The notes beneath the pieces were generated by a model, which was given only the letters and a program-made list of their open reading frames with translations, was not told the origin of the DNA and did not search any database. The position numbers and the translations under genes are program-made. Positions 48,469 to 57,618 of a DNA stretch of 64,000 nt are shown here, piece after piece. Source of the stretch: Actinomycetota bacterium (lineage in GTDB: Bacteria > Actinomycetota > Actinomycetes > Nanopelagicales > Nanopelagicaceae); contig WLJX01000004.1 in assembly GCA_009701575.1 (NCBI GenBank), positions 23,693 through 87,692 of the forward strand, given 5' to 3'. Numbering within the stretch: position 1 is the stretch's first letter; each line of letters opens with the position of its first letter.

Positions 48469-49306
48469 TCTACACACGCATTCATCCGCAAGTGACGGTA
48501 CTGATACACCAGGTGAGTTAATTAATAAGGCACATGCACGTGGAATTACCGTTCTTGGACTTATGGATCACGACACTGTGGCTGGTTGGGATGAAGCGAT
48601 TGCATATCTTCGCCCGGGTCTTTCTTTAGTTCTTGGTTCCGAAATATCAGCACAAACTGCAGATGGAATAAGCGTTCACATGCTAGGAGCGCTCTTCGAT
48701 CGAAATAATGAACCACTTATGACTGCGTTAGCCAAGACTCGCGAAAGTCGCTTTGGGCGAATGGAAAAAATAGTTGGCCGATTAAATGAAGTCGGAATTG
48801 AAATTACAATCGAAGAAGTTTTAGCCCAACTATCTGAAGGCGCAACACTGGGCAGACCACATCTTGCAGATGCACTAGTTGCGAAGAGGATTGTAAAAAG
48901 TCGTGAGGAAGCATTTGAACTTTACTTAAGCAATAGTTCAAAGTTTTATGTTTCCCATTATGCACCAACACCTGAGGAAGCCATTCGCTTGATCAAGGAG
49001 GCTGGGGGAGTCGCCGTCATTGCTCATCCACTTGCTTCACTGCGCGGACGAATAGTTTCAATTGATAGTTTTAAATCAATGGTTGATGCAGGAATGGATG
49101 GAATAGAAGTTTCACATCGAGATCAAACTCCAGAAGCGCAAGAATTACTCGCCAAGGTTGTTAAACAGTATGGCATCATTGCTACCGGTTCCAGTGATTA
49201 TCACGGCAATGGCAAAATGAATGAGCTTGCTGAATTCACGACAACATCGGAAGCCTTCGCTGAATTAGAGGCAAGGGCTAATGCGCGAAGGGTCGTTCGG
49301 AAATGA
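48461..49306 (+). CDS. PHP-domain phosphoesterase
   Basis: A 281-residue PHP protein. DLHTHSSASDGTDTP, LGLMDHDTVAGW, the inner GRPHLADALV and AVIAHP, plus TGSSDYHGNG, supply the metal-binding histidines and aspartates. The architecture matches 3',5'-nucleotide bisphosphatase/RNase AM (YciV-like) enzymes that clear pAp or trim RNA 5' ends. Overlaps the EamA gene by 8 bases and marC by 4. Confidence 0.87.
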   Translation: MIDLHTHSSASDGTDTPGELINKAHARGITVLGLMDHDTVAGWDEAIAYLRPGLSLVLGSEISAQTADGISVHMLGALFDRNNEPLMTALAKTRESRFGRMEKIVGRLNEVGIEITIEEVLAQLSEGATLGRPHLADALVAKRIVKSREEAFELYLSNSSKFYVSHYAPTPEEAIRLIKEAGGVAVIAHPLASLRGRIVSIDSFKSMVDAGMDGIEVSHRDQTPEAQELLAKVVKQYGIIATGSSDYHGNGKMNELAEFTTTSEAFAELEARANARRVVRK

Positions 49307-49923
49307 AAGACATACTTCTAATTTCAACTGCCACATTTGGAATCCAAGCATTCGTAACTCTCTTTGTAATTATGGATCCACCAGGCGCTACCCCAATTTT
49401 TCTCGCGCTAGTAAAAGATCAGCCAACTCGGAAGCGAATTCGAATGGCATGGCAAGGCGCCGGAGTCTCACTTATCGTAATTGTCACGTTCGCGATCTTC
49501 GGAAAGTTCATTCTTGATTATCTTCACATTTCAGTAGAAGCGTTGCAAGGTGCGGGTGGGTTATTGCTATTACTAATTTCACTCGAGTTGTTAACTGGAA
49601 AAGATAGCGGTGGAGATAAGACTAAAGATGTAAATGTGGCTCTTGTTCCACTCGGTACTCCACTTTTAGCTGGACCGGGTGCAATTGTTACAACGATTGT
49701 TTTCGTGCAACATGCCTATACCGTCGAAATGAAACTCGCCCTAGCCGCAGCAATAGTTGCAGTTCACTTGGCGATTGGCTTAACTCTTATGTTCTCAACA
49801 AAGCTTGTTGGTTTGATTAAGGAATCGGGCGTAACTTTAATTGCAAGAATTGCCGGCTTACTTTTAGCTGCAATAGCAGTCGAGATGATCGTTCAGTCGA
49901 TTAAGGGATTCTTCGAAATTTAA
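49303..49923 (+). CDS. MarC-family membrane protein
   Basis: A 206-residue protein with six hydrophobic helices of the MarC/UPF0056 family (VIMDPPGATPIFLAL, PLGTPLLAGPGAIVTTI). MarC proteins may export amino acids or peptides, but the function is unsettled. The TAA stop shares TTAA (49920-49923) with the stop of the DUF3107 gene on the other strand. Confidence 0.88.
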   Translation: MKDILLISTATFGIQAFVTLFVIMDPPGATPIFLALVKDQPTRKRIRMAWQGAGVSLIVIVTFAIFGKFILDYLHISVEALQGAGGLLLLLISLELLTGKDSGGDKTKDVNVALVPLGTPLLAGPGAIVTTIVFVQHAYTVEMKLALAAAIVAVHLAIGLTLMFSTKLVGLIKESGVTLIARIAGLLLAAIAVEMIVQSIKGFFEI

Positions 49924-50177
49924 GCGGTTGCAAAACCGACTTTACGTTCTTCGCTCTGGCCAACTTCAACGAAAGATATTTTGTTATTAGCAATAATTGT
50001 CTGACGGCCACGAGTATCGGTAAGAGATAAAGCCTTTCCAGAATCGAGGGCTGTAGTAACCGCTTCAATCACTTTCTCCGGAGTTAGTTCACACTCAATA
50101 TGTAGTTCTTGAGTTGAATCTGCGATTCCGATTCGGACTTCTGTTGTTATGCCTGATGTGCTCTTCTTAGTTGACAT
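49920..50177 (-). CDS. DUF3107 small protein
   Basis: An 85-residue protein of the actinobacterial DUF3107 family (Rv3208A-like). EVRIGIADSTQELHIECELTPEKV opens the conserved part, and FVEVGQSEERKVGFA ends it. It accompanies the adjacent TetR regulator and moeZ as in Mycobacterium. Function unknown. Leaderless start, TAAACT being 6 bases before the ATG. Confidence 0.88.
   Translation of the reverse strand: MSTKKSTSGITTEVRIGIADSTQELHIECELTPEKVIEAVTTALDSGKALSLTDTRGRQTIIANNKISFVEVGQSEERKVGFATA
50084..50089. other. no feature beyond the DUF3107 coding sequence
   Basis: This short entry marks that the interior of the DUF3107 gene was checked for a second start or site and none was seen. Confidence 0.05.
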
Positions 50178-50183
50178 GCTTGT

Positions 50184-50189
50184 AGTTTA
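50184..50189 (-). promoter_or_regulatory. -10 box of leaderless DUF3107 gene
   Basis: Minus-strand TAAACT, then ACAAGC (6 bases) and ATG 50177, in the 17-base gap after the TetR gene. Confidence 0.5.
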
Positions 50190-50194
50190 TTCCT

Positions 50195-50812
50195 TTAGTT
50201 CGCTTTAGGGAATCCAGAAATTCCGCGCCAGATTAAGTTTGATACGAGTTCTACGGCTGTTTCACGATCTAGCTTTCCGTCACGTTCTAGCCAATGGCGA
50301 GCCGAAGTTTGAGCGGTTCCAATCAACCCAACTGCAAGCATCATTGAGGCCTCTTTGGTTAATCCAGTGTCGAGTGAGATGACTGCGCTAAGTGCGGCGG
50401 CAGAGTCATAAGTCATACGATTTAGCCGTTCGCGAACTTGTGGCTCAACGCTCATGTCACTTTCGAATAACAATCTAAATGCTTCGCCCTCACGATTTAT
50501 GAATCCGAAGTAGGCATCTACTGTCGCATGAACACGAGCAGCGTTGTCTTGGGTTGATGCAATCGCTTTTTGAATATCAAAGACCAGTGAATCAATATGT
50601 AGATCAAGAACTGCAAGATATAAATCTAACTTAGAAGGAAAGTGCTGATAAAGAACAGGCTTACTAACTTTTGCACGATCAGCAATCTCATCCATCGCAG
50701 CCGAGTGGTATCCGGCTTGCGTGAAAACTTCCAAGGCTGCGGCTAGTAATTGCGCACGTCGCTCGTCTCGAGGGAGGCGCCCCTTATTTGCTGCGGTTGA
50801 TTCTGCGCTCAT
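50195..50812 (-). CDS. TetR-family transcriptional regulator
   Basis: A 205-residue regulator. The N-terminal TetR HTH lies at about 15-60 (RRAQLLAAALEVFTQAGYHSA, VSKPVLYQHFPSKLDLYLAV). The C-terminal ligand-binding region is about 85-200. Gene order DUF3107-tetR-moeZ equals that of Rv3208A-Rv3208-Rv3206c. Its ligand and targets are unknown; the adjacent 155-base divergent region with moeZ is the likely operator site. Leaderless start (TACGAT box). Confidence 0.9.
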   Translation of the reverse strand: MSAESTAANKGRLPRDERRAQLLAAALEVFTQAGYHSAAMDEIADRAKVSKPVLYQHFPSKLDLYLAVLDLHIDSLVFDIQKAIASTQDNAARVHATVDAYFGFINREGEAFRLLFESDMSVEPQVRERLNRMTYDSAAALSAVISLDTGLTKEASMMLAVGLIGTAQTSARHWLERDGKLDRETAVELVSNLIWRGISGFPKAN

Positions 50813-50967
50813 TGGGCTAATCGTAGGGTCAATCAGTCAATTAAGGCGACTTTATGCGAGTTCTTTGCATTAAGTATTTAACTTTCAATTTTGAATTGCG
50901 AGGAATATCCGCGAAAATTGGGGTGTTGTAAGAGCACCACTAAAAATAATTAAAGAGATGAGTATTT
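50813..50967. promoter_or_regulatory. tetR/moeZ divergent control region
   Basis: The longest non-coding stretch in the window (155 bases). It holds the tetR -10 TACGAT at 50820-50825 (minus strand, 7 bases from ATG), an AT-rich part with a CAATT-TTG-AATTG dyad, a GGTG...CACC hairpin and AAAGAGATGAG before the moeZ GTG. No operator is clear enough to name. Confidence 0.4.
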
Positions 50968-52155
50968 GTGTCCGTCAATTTGAAGCCACTCGTAGAGCAA
51001 GGGCCAGAGCTCACGGTTGACGAGGTTCGTCGCTACAGCCGACACCTAATTATTCCAGATGTTGGAATGAGCGGACAGCGAAGGTTGATGAATGCGAAAG
51101 TTTTATGTGTAGGTGCTGGCGGACTTGGTTCACCCGCGCTTATGTATTTAGCTGCTGCTGGAGTAGGCACTCTTGGAATTGTTGAATTTGATACCGTCGA
51201 TGAATCCAATTTACAGCGCCAAATTATTCACGGTCAATCAGATATTGGTAAGAGTAAGGCGCTAAGTGCAAAGGAAGCAATCACTGAGATAAATCCAAAT
51301 GTAAATGTGGTCCTGCATGAAACTAGACTTGATGTAGATAATGTGATGGAAATATTTGCGCAATACGATTTGATTGTTGATGGAACTGATAATTTTGCAA
51401 CTAGATATTTAGTAAACGACGCAGCCGTGCTTTTGAAGAAACCATATGTTTGGGGATCTATCTACAGATTTGATGGCCAAGCAAGTGTGTTCTGGGCTGA
51501 ACATGGTCCTTGTTATCGCTGCTTATATCCAGAGCCACCACCACCAGGAATGGTTCCAAGTTGTGCCGAAGGTGGCGTACTCGGAGTTCTCTGCGCATCT
51601 ATCGGTTCCATTCAAACAACGGAAGCGATTAAATTAATTGCGGGAATTGGCGAACCACTTATTGGCAAACTTATTGTTTACGATGCACTTGAAATGGAAT
51701 ATCGCAAAGTCAAGATTCGCAAAGACCCTGCCTGCCCTATTTGCAGTGATAAACCAACTCAAACCGAGCTACTTCCAGATTATGAATCTTTCTGCGGAAT
51801 GATTTCGGATGGCGCGGCAGAAGCAGCATCTGGTTCCACAATTGCAGTTACCGAACTTAAGGCCAAAATGGATAACGGCGAAAAGTTCATGCTGATTGAT
51901 GTTCGCGAACCTGGTGAATTTGAAATTGTTCGAATTCCTGGCTCAGTCTTAATACCTAAGCAAGAATTCTTAAATGGTTCGGCTCTCGAAAAATTGCCGC
52001 AAGATGTGCCAATTATTCTGCATTGCAAATCCGGTGTTCGTTCCGCCGAATGTTTAGCCGTACTGAAACAAGCTGGCTTTGCTGATGCCACTCACGTGGC
52101 CGGTGGCGTAGTTGCTTGGGTTAAGCAAATAGATCCTGCACTTCCGATTTACTAA
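50968..52155 (+). CDS. moeZ: sulfur-carrier adenylyltransferase/sulfurtransferase MoeZ
   Basis: A 395-residue fusion of a ThiF/MoeB E1-like domain (about 15-265) and a rhodanese domain (about 290-390). The nucleotide motif is [14 protein letters not shown], with DESNLQRQI and the zinc cysteines CYRC and CPIC. The rhodanese cysteine is in [12 protein letters not shown]. It adenylates and thiolates small sulfur carriers (MoaD, CysO, ThiS types) for molybdopterin, cysteine or thiamine. GTG start with AAAGAGATGAG upstream. Confidence 0.94.
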   Translation: MSVNLKPLVEQGPELTVDEVRRYSRHLIIPDVGMSGQRRLMNAKVLCVGAGGLGSPALMYLAAAGVGTLGIVEFDTVDESNLQRQIIHGQSDIGKSKALSAKEAITEINPNVNVVLHETRLDVDNVMEIFAQYDLIVDGTDNFATRYLVNDAAVLLKKPYVWGSIYRFDGQASVFWAEHGPCYRCLYPEPPPPGMVPSCAEGGVLGVLCASIGSIQTTEAIKLIAGIGEPLIGKLIVYDALEMEYRKVKIRKDPACPICSDKPTQTELLPDYESFCGMISDGAAEAASGSTIAVTELKAKMDNGEKFMLIDVREPGEFEIVRIPGSVLIPKQEFLNGSALEKLPQDVPIILHCKSGVRSAECLAVLKQAGFADATHVAGGVVAWVKQIDPALPIY

Positions 52156-52171
52156 AAGAATAGGTTTATAT

Positions 52172-53041
52172 ATGTCCGATCGTTCATTACTTCTTGTTCA
52201 TGCCCATCCTGATGATGAAACTATCAATAATGGTGCGACGATGGCCAAATATGCAAGCGAAGAGGTTCGCGTAACTCTTGTTACCTGCACTCGTGGTGAA
52301 GAAGGCGAAGTTTTAGTTCCAGAACTTGCTGATCTTGCCAGTACGGCGAGCGATCAATTAGGAAAACATCGTGAAGGTGAATTAGCAGATGCGATGGCCG
52401 CTCTCGGTGTAAAGGATTTTCGTTTTCTAGGTGCACCTGATCGCTTGTGGCGAGATAGCGGCATGATGGGGACCGAACCAAATAATCGCAGTGATGTTTT
52501 TTGGCGGGCAGATTTAGATGATGCTGCTGGGTATTTAGTAAAAATCATTCGCGAAGTTAAGCCACAAGTTCTAGTCACTTACGATGAATTTGGCGGGTAT
52601 GGCCATCCGGATCACATTCAAGCCCACCGAGTTGCAATGCGAGCAGCTGAATTAGCCGCGGATTCAAAATTTGGTGAAGGTGAAGCTTGGGAGATTTCTA
52701 AAATTTACTGGAACACAATGCCAAGGTCAGTTATTCAAGAGGGCATCGATAAGATGAAGGAAATTGGCTCAGACTTTTTTGGCGCCGAAAGTGCGGATGA
52801 TCTCCCCTTTGCTAAACCAGATGAACTAGTCACAACGCTAATAGATGGCCGAGAATTTATAGATGCAAAGATGAAAGCCATGGCAGCTCATCCGACACAG
52901 ATCGAATTAGATGGCCCATTCTTTGCACTTTCAAATAATTTAGGAAATCAAGTTTGGGGTGACGAGTACTACACCTTAGTTAAAGGCGTGAAGAGTACGA
53001 GACTTGATGCCAAGGGGCGCGAGGTAGATCTCTTTGCTTAA
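52172..53041 (+). CDS. mshB: mycothiol GlcNAc-inositol deacetylase MshB
   Basis: A 289-residue zinc deacetylase that removes acetate from GlcNAc-inositol in mycothiol synthesis. [15 protein letters not shown] supplies the zinc ligands, CTRGEEGEV follows, DSGMMGT is present, and [12 protein letters not shown] holds the second histidine. The close match to MshB rather than Mca, and the DUF6113-type gene after it, support the call. It implies that the organism makes mycothiol. TAGGTT five bases from the ATG may be a leaderless promoter. Confidence 0.92.
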   Translation: MSDRSLLLVHAHPDDETINNGATMAKYASEEVRVTLVTCTRGEEGEVLVPELADLASTASDQLGKHREGELADAMAALGVKDFRFLGAPDRLWRDSGMMGTEPNNRSDVFWRADLDDAAGYLVKIIREVKPQVLVTYDEFGGYGHPDHIQAHRVAMRAAELAADSKFGEGEAWEISKIYWNTMPRSVIQEGIDKMKEIGSDFFGAESADDLPFAKPDELVTTLIDGREFIDAKMKAMAAHPTQIELDGPFFALSNNLGNQVWGDEYYTLVKGVKSTRLDAKGREVDLFA

Positions 53042-53348
53042 AGCACTTGGTGCGCTATTACTTGGTGCGTTAATTAGCTTTGTTGGAGTTGTACTTCATA
53101 ATTCGATTCATCCCTTTGGAATTTTGTTAGCGCTATTAACAACGGCGGTTGGTATTTGCTTTGTTGGCCAGTTATTTGGCGCCCGGAAATTTAAAATCAT
53201 TGCCGCAACAGCCTGGTTGCTTGTCGCTTTACGTGCAGGTTCATATGGCTTGAGCCAGGAGTTGTTAATTATCTCAAACGTTTATGGAAACGCTTTTCTT
53301 CTTGGTGGATTTCTAATTGCAATCTTTACCGCGCTAAAAAAGGCTTAG
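53034..53348 (+). CDS. small membrane protein (DUF6113-like)
   Basis: A 104-residue protein with four hydrophobic segments. TTG start at 53034 overlaps mshB by 8 bases. A protein of this size and topology (DUF6113) regularly follows mshB in actinobacteria, which is the main basis for the name. The TAG stop shares bases 53345-53348 with the stop of convergent cysS. Confidence 0.7.
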   Translation: MLKALGALLLGALISFVGVVLHNSIHPFGILLALLTTAVGICFVGQLFGARKFKIIAATAWLLVALRAGSYGLSQELLIISNVYGNAFLLGGFLIAIFTALKKA

Positions 53349-54754
53349 AGCCAATCCCAATCTTGACCAGCCGGAGAATCCTTTACTCCAACTCCTAATT
53401 TACTTAACTGGTCTCGTAATTGATCACTAAGTGCAAAATCTTTAGCGGCCCGGGCACCGCTTCGTTGCTCAAGTAAATCCAATACCTCTTGACTTGGTTC
53501 TGCCTTGGCTTTAGGTGCTCGCGCTATATCCAACGCGAAGATCGAATCCATAATTTGAAAACATTCTGCTTTGGTTGCCCCGGACAGAAATTCATCCTTC
53601 TCTAACTTTCTAAGCTGCTGAATCGCTCGTGGCGTATCTAAGTCGCGTTGAATATCAGCCAATGAACCTTTAGAAAACTCAGCCACAAACTGCTTATCGA
53701 TTTCGCCATCGCTCTTCCATTGCGCATACTTAACTCGCCAGCGTTCAATCGCAGAATCTGCTGCTTTAAGGGAGTCCCAAGTTAAATCCATCTGGCTTCT
53801 GTAGCGGTTCTCTAAGAAGCAGAGACGTAAGGCGAGTGGATCAAGACCTTTAGCAATAACATCGCCGAGCAGAACAACATTCCCAGCGCTCTTCGACATC
53901 TTGCGACCTTCAAATAACAAGTGCTCACCATGTACCCAGTTTTCAACTACTTCGTATCCAGCCGCTGAATTGGATTGCGCACGTTCATTTTCATGGTGTG
54001 GGAATCTCAAATCAATTCCACCTAAGTGCAAATCAACGTTTCCTTCTAGGAAATGAAGAGACATCGCAGAACATTCAATATGCCATCCTGGGAACCCCGC
54101 ACCCCAAGGCGAATCCCAAATCATCTCTGTTCGATTATTTGCAGCTTTCCAGAGCGCCCAATCCGCATGGAATTTTTTGGCGCCGTCTTCAACATATTCA
54201 TAGCGATGACCAGGTTTCAAAGAGTCCAAACGATTGCCAGAAATTTCGCCATATGTTGGAAAACTCTCTGCAGAAAAATAAACACAGCCATCAGAACCAA
54301 CATATGCATGATTGGTTGCAATTAGCTTTGAAATAAGGTCAAGCATTAAATCGATAGTCTCACTCGCTTTTGGATATGCCGCCGCAGGAATAACGCTTAG
54401 TTGCGCGAGATCAGCATGAAAATTTGCCTCATATTTTCGGGCGATATCAAAAGGATCAGTTGCTTCTGATTTAGATTGCGCAAGCATCTTATCTTCGCCG
54501 ATTTCATTGCCAGCTAGGTCCTCGGCCATATGCCCGACATCAGTTATGTTTTGTATGAGATTTGAAGCAATCCCAGAGAAATCCAGGGTGCGCTTAATTA
54601 AGTCACCGAGTAAAAAAGTTCGTAAGTTCCCAACATGAGCATCTCGATAAACAGTTGGTCCGCAGCAATAAATTTGAACCTCAAAACCATTCCTTGCAGA
54701 AACTTCCTTTAATTCGCGAGCTTTAGTATCGAAAATGAAAAGCCCAGTATTCAT
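53345..54754 (-). CDS. cysS: cysteinyl-tRNA synthetase (divergent type)
   Basis: A 469-residue class I synthetase charging tRNA-Cys. Zinc-binding C in IYCCGPT, the HIGH-like HVGNLRTF, WHIECSAMS and FPHHENERAQS (zinc ligands), and KMSKSAGN are all present. The N-terminal motif set (YRDAHVGN, NITDVGHM, GEDKM) differs from the standard actinobacterial CysS (LCGATVQ...HIGH) and from MshC. It resembles a second CysRS type known from scattered actinobacteria and other phyla. Length and C-terminal domain argue against MshC (about 410 residues). Overlaps the upstream 63-residue gene by ATGA. Confidence 0.88.
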   Translation of the reverse strand: MNTGLFIFDTKARELKEVSARNGFEVQIYCCGPTVYRDAHVGNLRTFLLGDLIKRTLDFSGIASNLIQNITDVGHMAEDLAGNEIGEDKMLAQSKSEATDPFDIARKYEANFHADLAQLSVIPAAAYPKASETIDLMLDLISKLIATNHAYVGSDGCVYFSAESFPTYGEISGNRLDSLKPGHRYEYVEDGAKKFHADWALWKAANNRTEMIWDSPWGAGFPGWHIECSAMSLHFLEGNVDLHLGGIDLRFPHHENERAQSNSAAGYEVVENWVHGEHLLFEGRKMSKSAGNVVLLGDVIAKGLDPLALRLCFLENRYRSQMDLTWDSLKAADSAIERWRVKYAQWKSDGEIDKQFVAEFSKGSLADIQRDLDTPRAIQQLRKLEKDEFLSGATKAECFQIMDSIFALDIARAPKAKAEPSQEVLDLLEQRSGARAAKDFALSDQLRDQLSKLGVGVKDSPAGQDWDWL

Positions 54755-54942
54755 TTTTCGATCACAACCTTCCAGACGAATATTGATTCGGGGTCAAATT
54801 TAGCAAGCGTTCCATCTTTCTTTCGAACGGCGTCGACCGCCTCCAAGGTGCCCAGTAAATCCCGGAAGCCACCTTCTGGGTCATGTAGGCGAATTGAAAC
54901 CCGCTTTCCAATCTCATTCGCGGAAGGAGTGGGATTTCCCAT
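54751..54942 (-). CDS. 63-residue SH3-like domain protein (related to N-terminus of GNAT proteins)
   Basis: A small protein (MGNPTPSANEIGKRVSIRLH at the start, FDPESIFVWKVV at the end). Its pattern G-R/K-V, R-L, D-L-L-G, D-ESIF-W-KVV resembles the N-terminal SH3-like segment of actinobacterial GNAT acetyltransferases of the Rv0428c kind, which occur near the ferredoxin-dapC locus in other actinobacteria. Here the acetyltransferase domain is absent. The ribosome site is GAGGGAG 8 bases upstream. It is coupled to cysS by ATGA. Function unknown. Confidence 0.6.
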   Translation of the reverse strand: MGNPTPSANEIGKRVSIRLHDPEGGFRDLLGTLEAVDAVRKKDGTLAKFDPESIFVWKVVIEK

Positions 54943-55000
54943 GATTTGACTCCCTCTTTTCCGCTAGCGATATTCAACCTATTCGCTATCCTAGGCGCAT

Positions 55001-55026
55001 TAGATTATTTGGATATGAAGAAAGGT
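55001..55026 (+). promoter_or_regulatory. -10 box and ribosome site of fdxA
   Basis: TAGATT (55001-55006) and AAAGGT (55021-55026) about 6 bases before the TTG start at 55033. The conserved ferredoxin N-terminus (TYIIAEPC) begins right after that TTG, deciding the start. Confidence 0.45.
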
Positions 55027-55032
55027 AATCAA

Positions 55033-55353
55033 TTGACTTACATAATCGCAGAACCTTGTGTGGACGTTAAGGATAAATCCTGTATTGAGGAATGTCCTGT
55101 TGATTGCATCTACGAGGGCGGACGAATGCTTTATATCCAACCCGATGAATGTGTTGATTGCGGTGCATGCGAGTCAGTTTGTCCAGTAGAAGCGATTTAT
55201 TACGAAGATGACGTACCTTCTGCATGGAAAGAATTTGGTAAAGCCAACAGCGAGTTCTTCGTTGAGATTGGTTCACCTGGTGGTGCTGCAAAAGTTGGCG
55301 CAACCGGCACCGATCACTCAATTGTAAAAGCGCTTCCGCCTAAAGCTGAGTAA
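55033..55353 (+). CDS. fdxA: 7Fe ferredoxin (3Fe-4S/4Fe-4S)
   Basis: A 106-residue FdxA/FdxC-type ferredoxin. CVDVKDKSCIEECPVDC and CVDCGACESVCPVEA bind the two clusters, followed by the usual FYEDDVP.W-like YYEDDVPSAW. The start is TTG 55033, giving the standard (M)TYIIAEP N-terminus; the in-frame ATGs at 54946 and 55015 would add a non-conserved leader. It is upstream of dapC as in many actinobacteria and probably serves as a general electron carrier. Confidence 0.92.
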   Translation: MTYIIAEPCVDVKDKSCIEECPVDCIYEGGRMLYIQPDECVDCGACESVCPVEAIYYEDDVPSAWKEFGKANSEFFVEIGSPGGAAKVGATGTDHSIVKALPPKAE

Positions 55354-55362
55354 GAAAAAACT

Positions 55363-56430
55363 CTGAAGCTTCCAGATTTTCCATGGGACGCATTGGCGCC
55401 ATTTGGTGCACGCGCTCGCGAATTCTCTGGCGGAATAATCGATTTATCTCAAGGTACGCCGGTTGATGCAACCCCTGAATTTATTCAAAGCGCACTCAAA
55501 GAATCTTCGAATTCCCCAAGCTATCCCTTAACAATTGGAACCCCAGAACTTCGCAGCGCAATGCGCAATTGGGCTATAAAAGTTCTTGGAGTAACAGGGG
55601 AATTTGATGTACTTCCAACAATTGGTTCAAAAGAATTAGTTGCTTGGTTACCTTCAATCCTTCGGGCAAAAACTGTTTTATATCCCAAAGTTGCCTATCC
55701 AACATATCTAGTTGGCTCGATGATTCACGAATCCAAAGCAATTGCCGTTGATATAGATGCCGCTGTCTGGCCAGCAAGCGATATTGCTTGGATCAATTCC
55801 CCTTCTAATCCAACTGGACGCGTTCACAGTAGCGAGGAATTGGAAGCTGTAATTGCATACGCCCGAAAGAATAATTCACTTGTTGTTAGTGATGAGTGTT
55901 ATATAAGTTTTCCGGCAAAAGGCGATGAGCCAATCTCAATACTTAAACTGGCAGCAGGAAACAATAAGAATTTGCTCGCAGTGCATTCGATGTCTAAACG
56001 TTCAAACTTGGCCGGATATCGCGCCGGATTAATGGTTGGCGATCCAGAAATAATTGCCGAGATACGTGAAGTCAGAAAGCATGCAGGAATGATGCTTCCA
56101 CTTCCTATTCAAAACGCTATGACGGCAGCGTTAGGGGATGAAGCGCATGTGAAGGAACAAGCGAAACGATATGCCGCACGTCGTGAAGTATTAAGTGCAG
56201 CGCTATCAAAAGTTGGTTTCAAGATTGATTTTTCAAGCGCTGGTTTGTATATCTGGTGCACGCGCAATGAAGATTCGTGGGATTCAATTTCCTGGCTTGC
56301 AGAACTTGGAATACTTGCAACTCCTGGAATCTTTTATGGTGAGGCTGGAGCAAAACATATTCGTATTGCAATGACTGCGACGGATGCACAAATTGCTGAT
56401 GCTGCAGAACGAATTTCGAAGAGTATCTAA
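55363..56430 (+). CDS. dapC: succinyldiaminopimelate transaminase
   Basis: A 355-residue PLP enzyme, class I/II aminotransferase fold, for the succinylase lysine/DAP route with DapD. PIVDLSQGTPVD-like IIDLSQGTPVDATPEF, NSPSNPTGRVH and the PLP lysine in HSMSKRSNLAGYRAG are present. The family-typical N-terminus KLPDFPWDAL lies upstream of the first ordinary start (TTG 55393). The only possible initiator covering it, before the in-frame fdxA stop, is CTG 55363. I therefore infer a CTG start; with TTG the protein would be 345 residues and lack that segment. Confidence 0.85.
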   Translation: MKLPDFPWDALAPFGARAREFSGGIIDLSQGTPVDATPEFIQSALKESSNSPSYPLTIGTPELRSAMRNWAIKVLGVTGEFDVLPTIGSKELVAWLPSILRAKTVLYPKVAYPTYLVGSMIHESKAIAVDIDAAVWPASDIAWINSPSNPTGRVHSSEELEAVIAYARKNNSLVVSDECYISFPAKGDEPISILKLAAGNNKNLLAVHSMSKRSNLAGYRAGLMVGDPEIIAEIREVRKHAGMMLPLPIQNAMTAALGDEAHVKEQAKRYAARREVLSAALSKVGFKIDFSSAGLYIWCTRNEDSWDSISWLAELGILATPGIFYGEAGAKHIRIAMTATDAQIADAAERISKSI

Positions 56431-57618
56431 ATGGCTACTGAGCTTGATCTTGCGATAACTAAAGCCTGCGAGCTCATTTCGGATACCTCAAAACTAGTTC
56501 GCGTAGTTCTATCGGGTCGTCGGCGAAACATGACCGTTCCATTTGAACGTATCGATCTTCGTCCAGTATCAATCAAAGATGGAATTAACTTGCAGATTTC
56601 CCAGAACGATGGGCGCGTTACTACCGTTAAGAATGTTGCCCCTAAAGATTTCCAATCACGTACCTACTTAGAGATGGGTTACGCAAATATTTTAGTAGAA
56701 CACACAAGTGGTGCGCTTTCGATTCGTATTACCAAGAAAGGCGAGGCCCAGGTTCATGAAGAGAAAGGCGCCCGCGAACAGAACCTTGATCACGATCGCA
56801 AAAAAGCACGGTTACTTGATTCTTCAGACCCATTTTTAATTGAAGTTGGTATCTCAGATGCCGATGGCCGAGTCAAACCATCGCGTTCAGATAAATACTT
56901 ACAAGTCGAAGAATTCTTACGCTTGCTAGTTCCAACGCTTAATTCTGCAATTGAAGCCAGACAGATTAATAAACCAACCGCAGAGAGCCCACTTGTAATT
57001 GCAGACCTTGGTTGTGGCAACGCATATTTAACCTTTGCGGTGCATCAATATCTTAGAAGAATTGATATGCCAGTACACGTTATTGGTATTGATATCAGAC
57101 CAGAATCCTTGAAGCGAAATACTGAAATTGCTAAGAAGTTAGGGATATCTAAAACTATTGAATTTAAAGCCGAGGCAATCGATCAAACCTCGCTGACATC
57201 TTGCGACATTGCAATCGCACTTCATGCTTGTGATACGGCAACAGATGATGCAATTGCCTGGGCAGTAAATGGCGGTGCGAAGTTGTTATTGATCGCACCA
57301 TGTTGCCAACATGACCTTCAAACTCAGATGAGCCAAGTACCAGAGCCTTGGAACCTTTTAACAAAGCACGGATTAATGAAAGAGCGGCTTGGCGATCTAA
57401 TGACAGATGCGCTTCGAGCCCAAATCTTAAAACTTGTCGGATATCGCACGGAAATTATTGAATTTATCGGGGGCGAACACACACCAAGAAATATTATGAT
57501 CCGTGCAGTTTTAACTAACGCAAAGGCCGAAGCTAAAGATATTGAAAGTTATAAGAAGATGTTAGAAGAATGGAAGATTGACCCAGCCTTATCCTCTCGA
57601 ATCAATTTGGAGATCTAA
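56431..57618 (+). CDS. SAM-dependent methyltransferase (Methyltransf_32-like)
   Basis: A 395-residue protein. The C-terminal half is a class I methyltransferase (VIADLGCGNAYLTFAVHQYL at about 190; HVIGIDIRPES; ALHACDTATDDAI; LIAPCCQHDLQTQM, the cysteine pair typical of Methyltransf_32). The N-terminal 150 residues are a separate conserved segment with no recognised domain. Relatives are annotated as RNA or protein methyltransferases without known substrate. It starts directly after dapC and shares one base with the next gene. Confidence 0.78.
   Translation: MATELDLAITKACELISDTSKLVRVVLSGRRRNMTVPFERIDLRPVSIKDGINLQISQNDGRVTTVKNVAPKDFQSRTYLEMGYANILVEHTSGALSIRITKKGEAQVHEEKGAREQNLDHDRKKARLLDSSDPFLIEVGISDADGRVKPSRSDKYLQVEEFLRLLVPTLNSAIEARQINKPTAESPLVIADLGCGNAYLTFAVHQYLRRIDMPVHVIGIDIRPESLKRNTEIAKKLGISKTIEFKAEAIDQTSLTSCDIAIALHACDTATDDAIAWAVNGGAKLLLIAPCCQHDLQTQMSQVPEPWNLLTKHGLMKERLGDLMTDALRAQILKLVGYRTEIIEFIGGEHTPRNIMIRAVLTNAKAEAKDIESYKKMLEEWKIDPALSSRINLEI

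Noticed and set aside
50084..50089. The placeholder 'other' entry inside DUF3107
   Set aside because: It supports no separate feature and is given near-zero confidence; ignore it as annotation.
53998..54336. Plus-strand open frame inside cysS
   Set aside because: Antisense to conserved synthetase motifs; no similarity to any family recognised.
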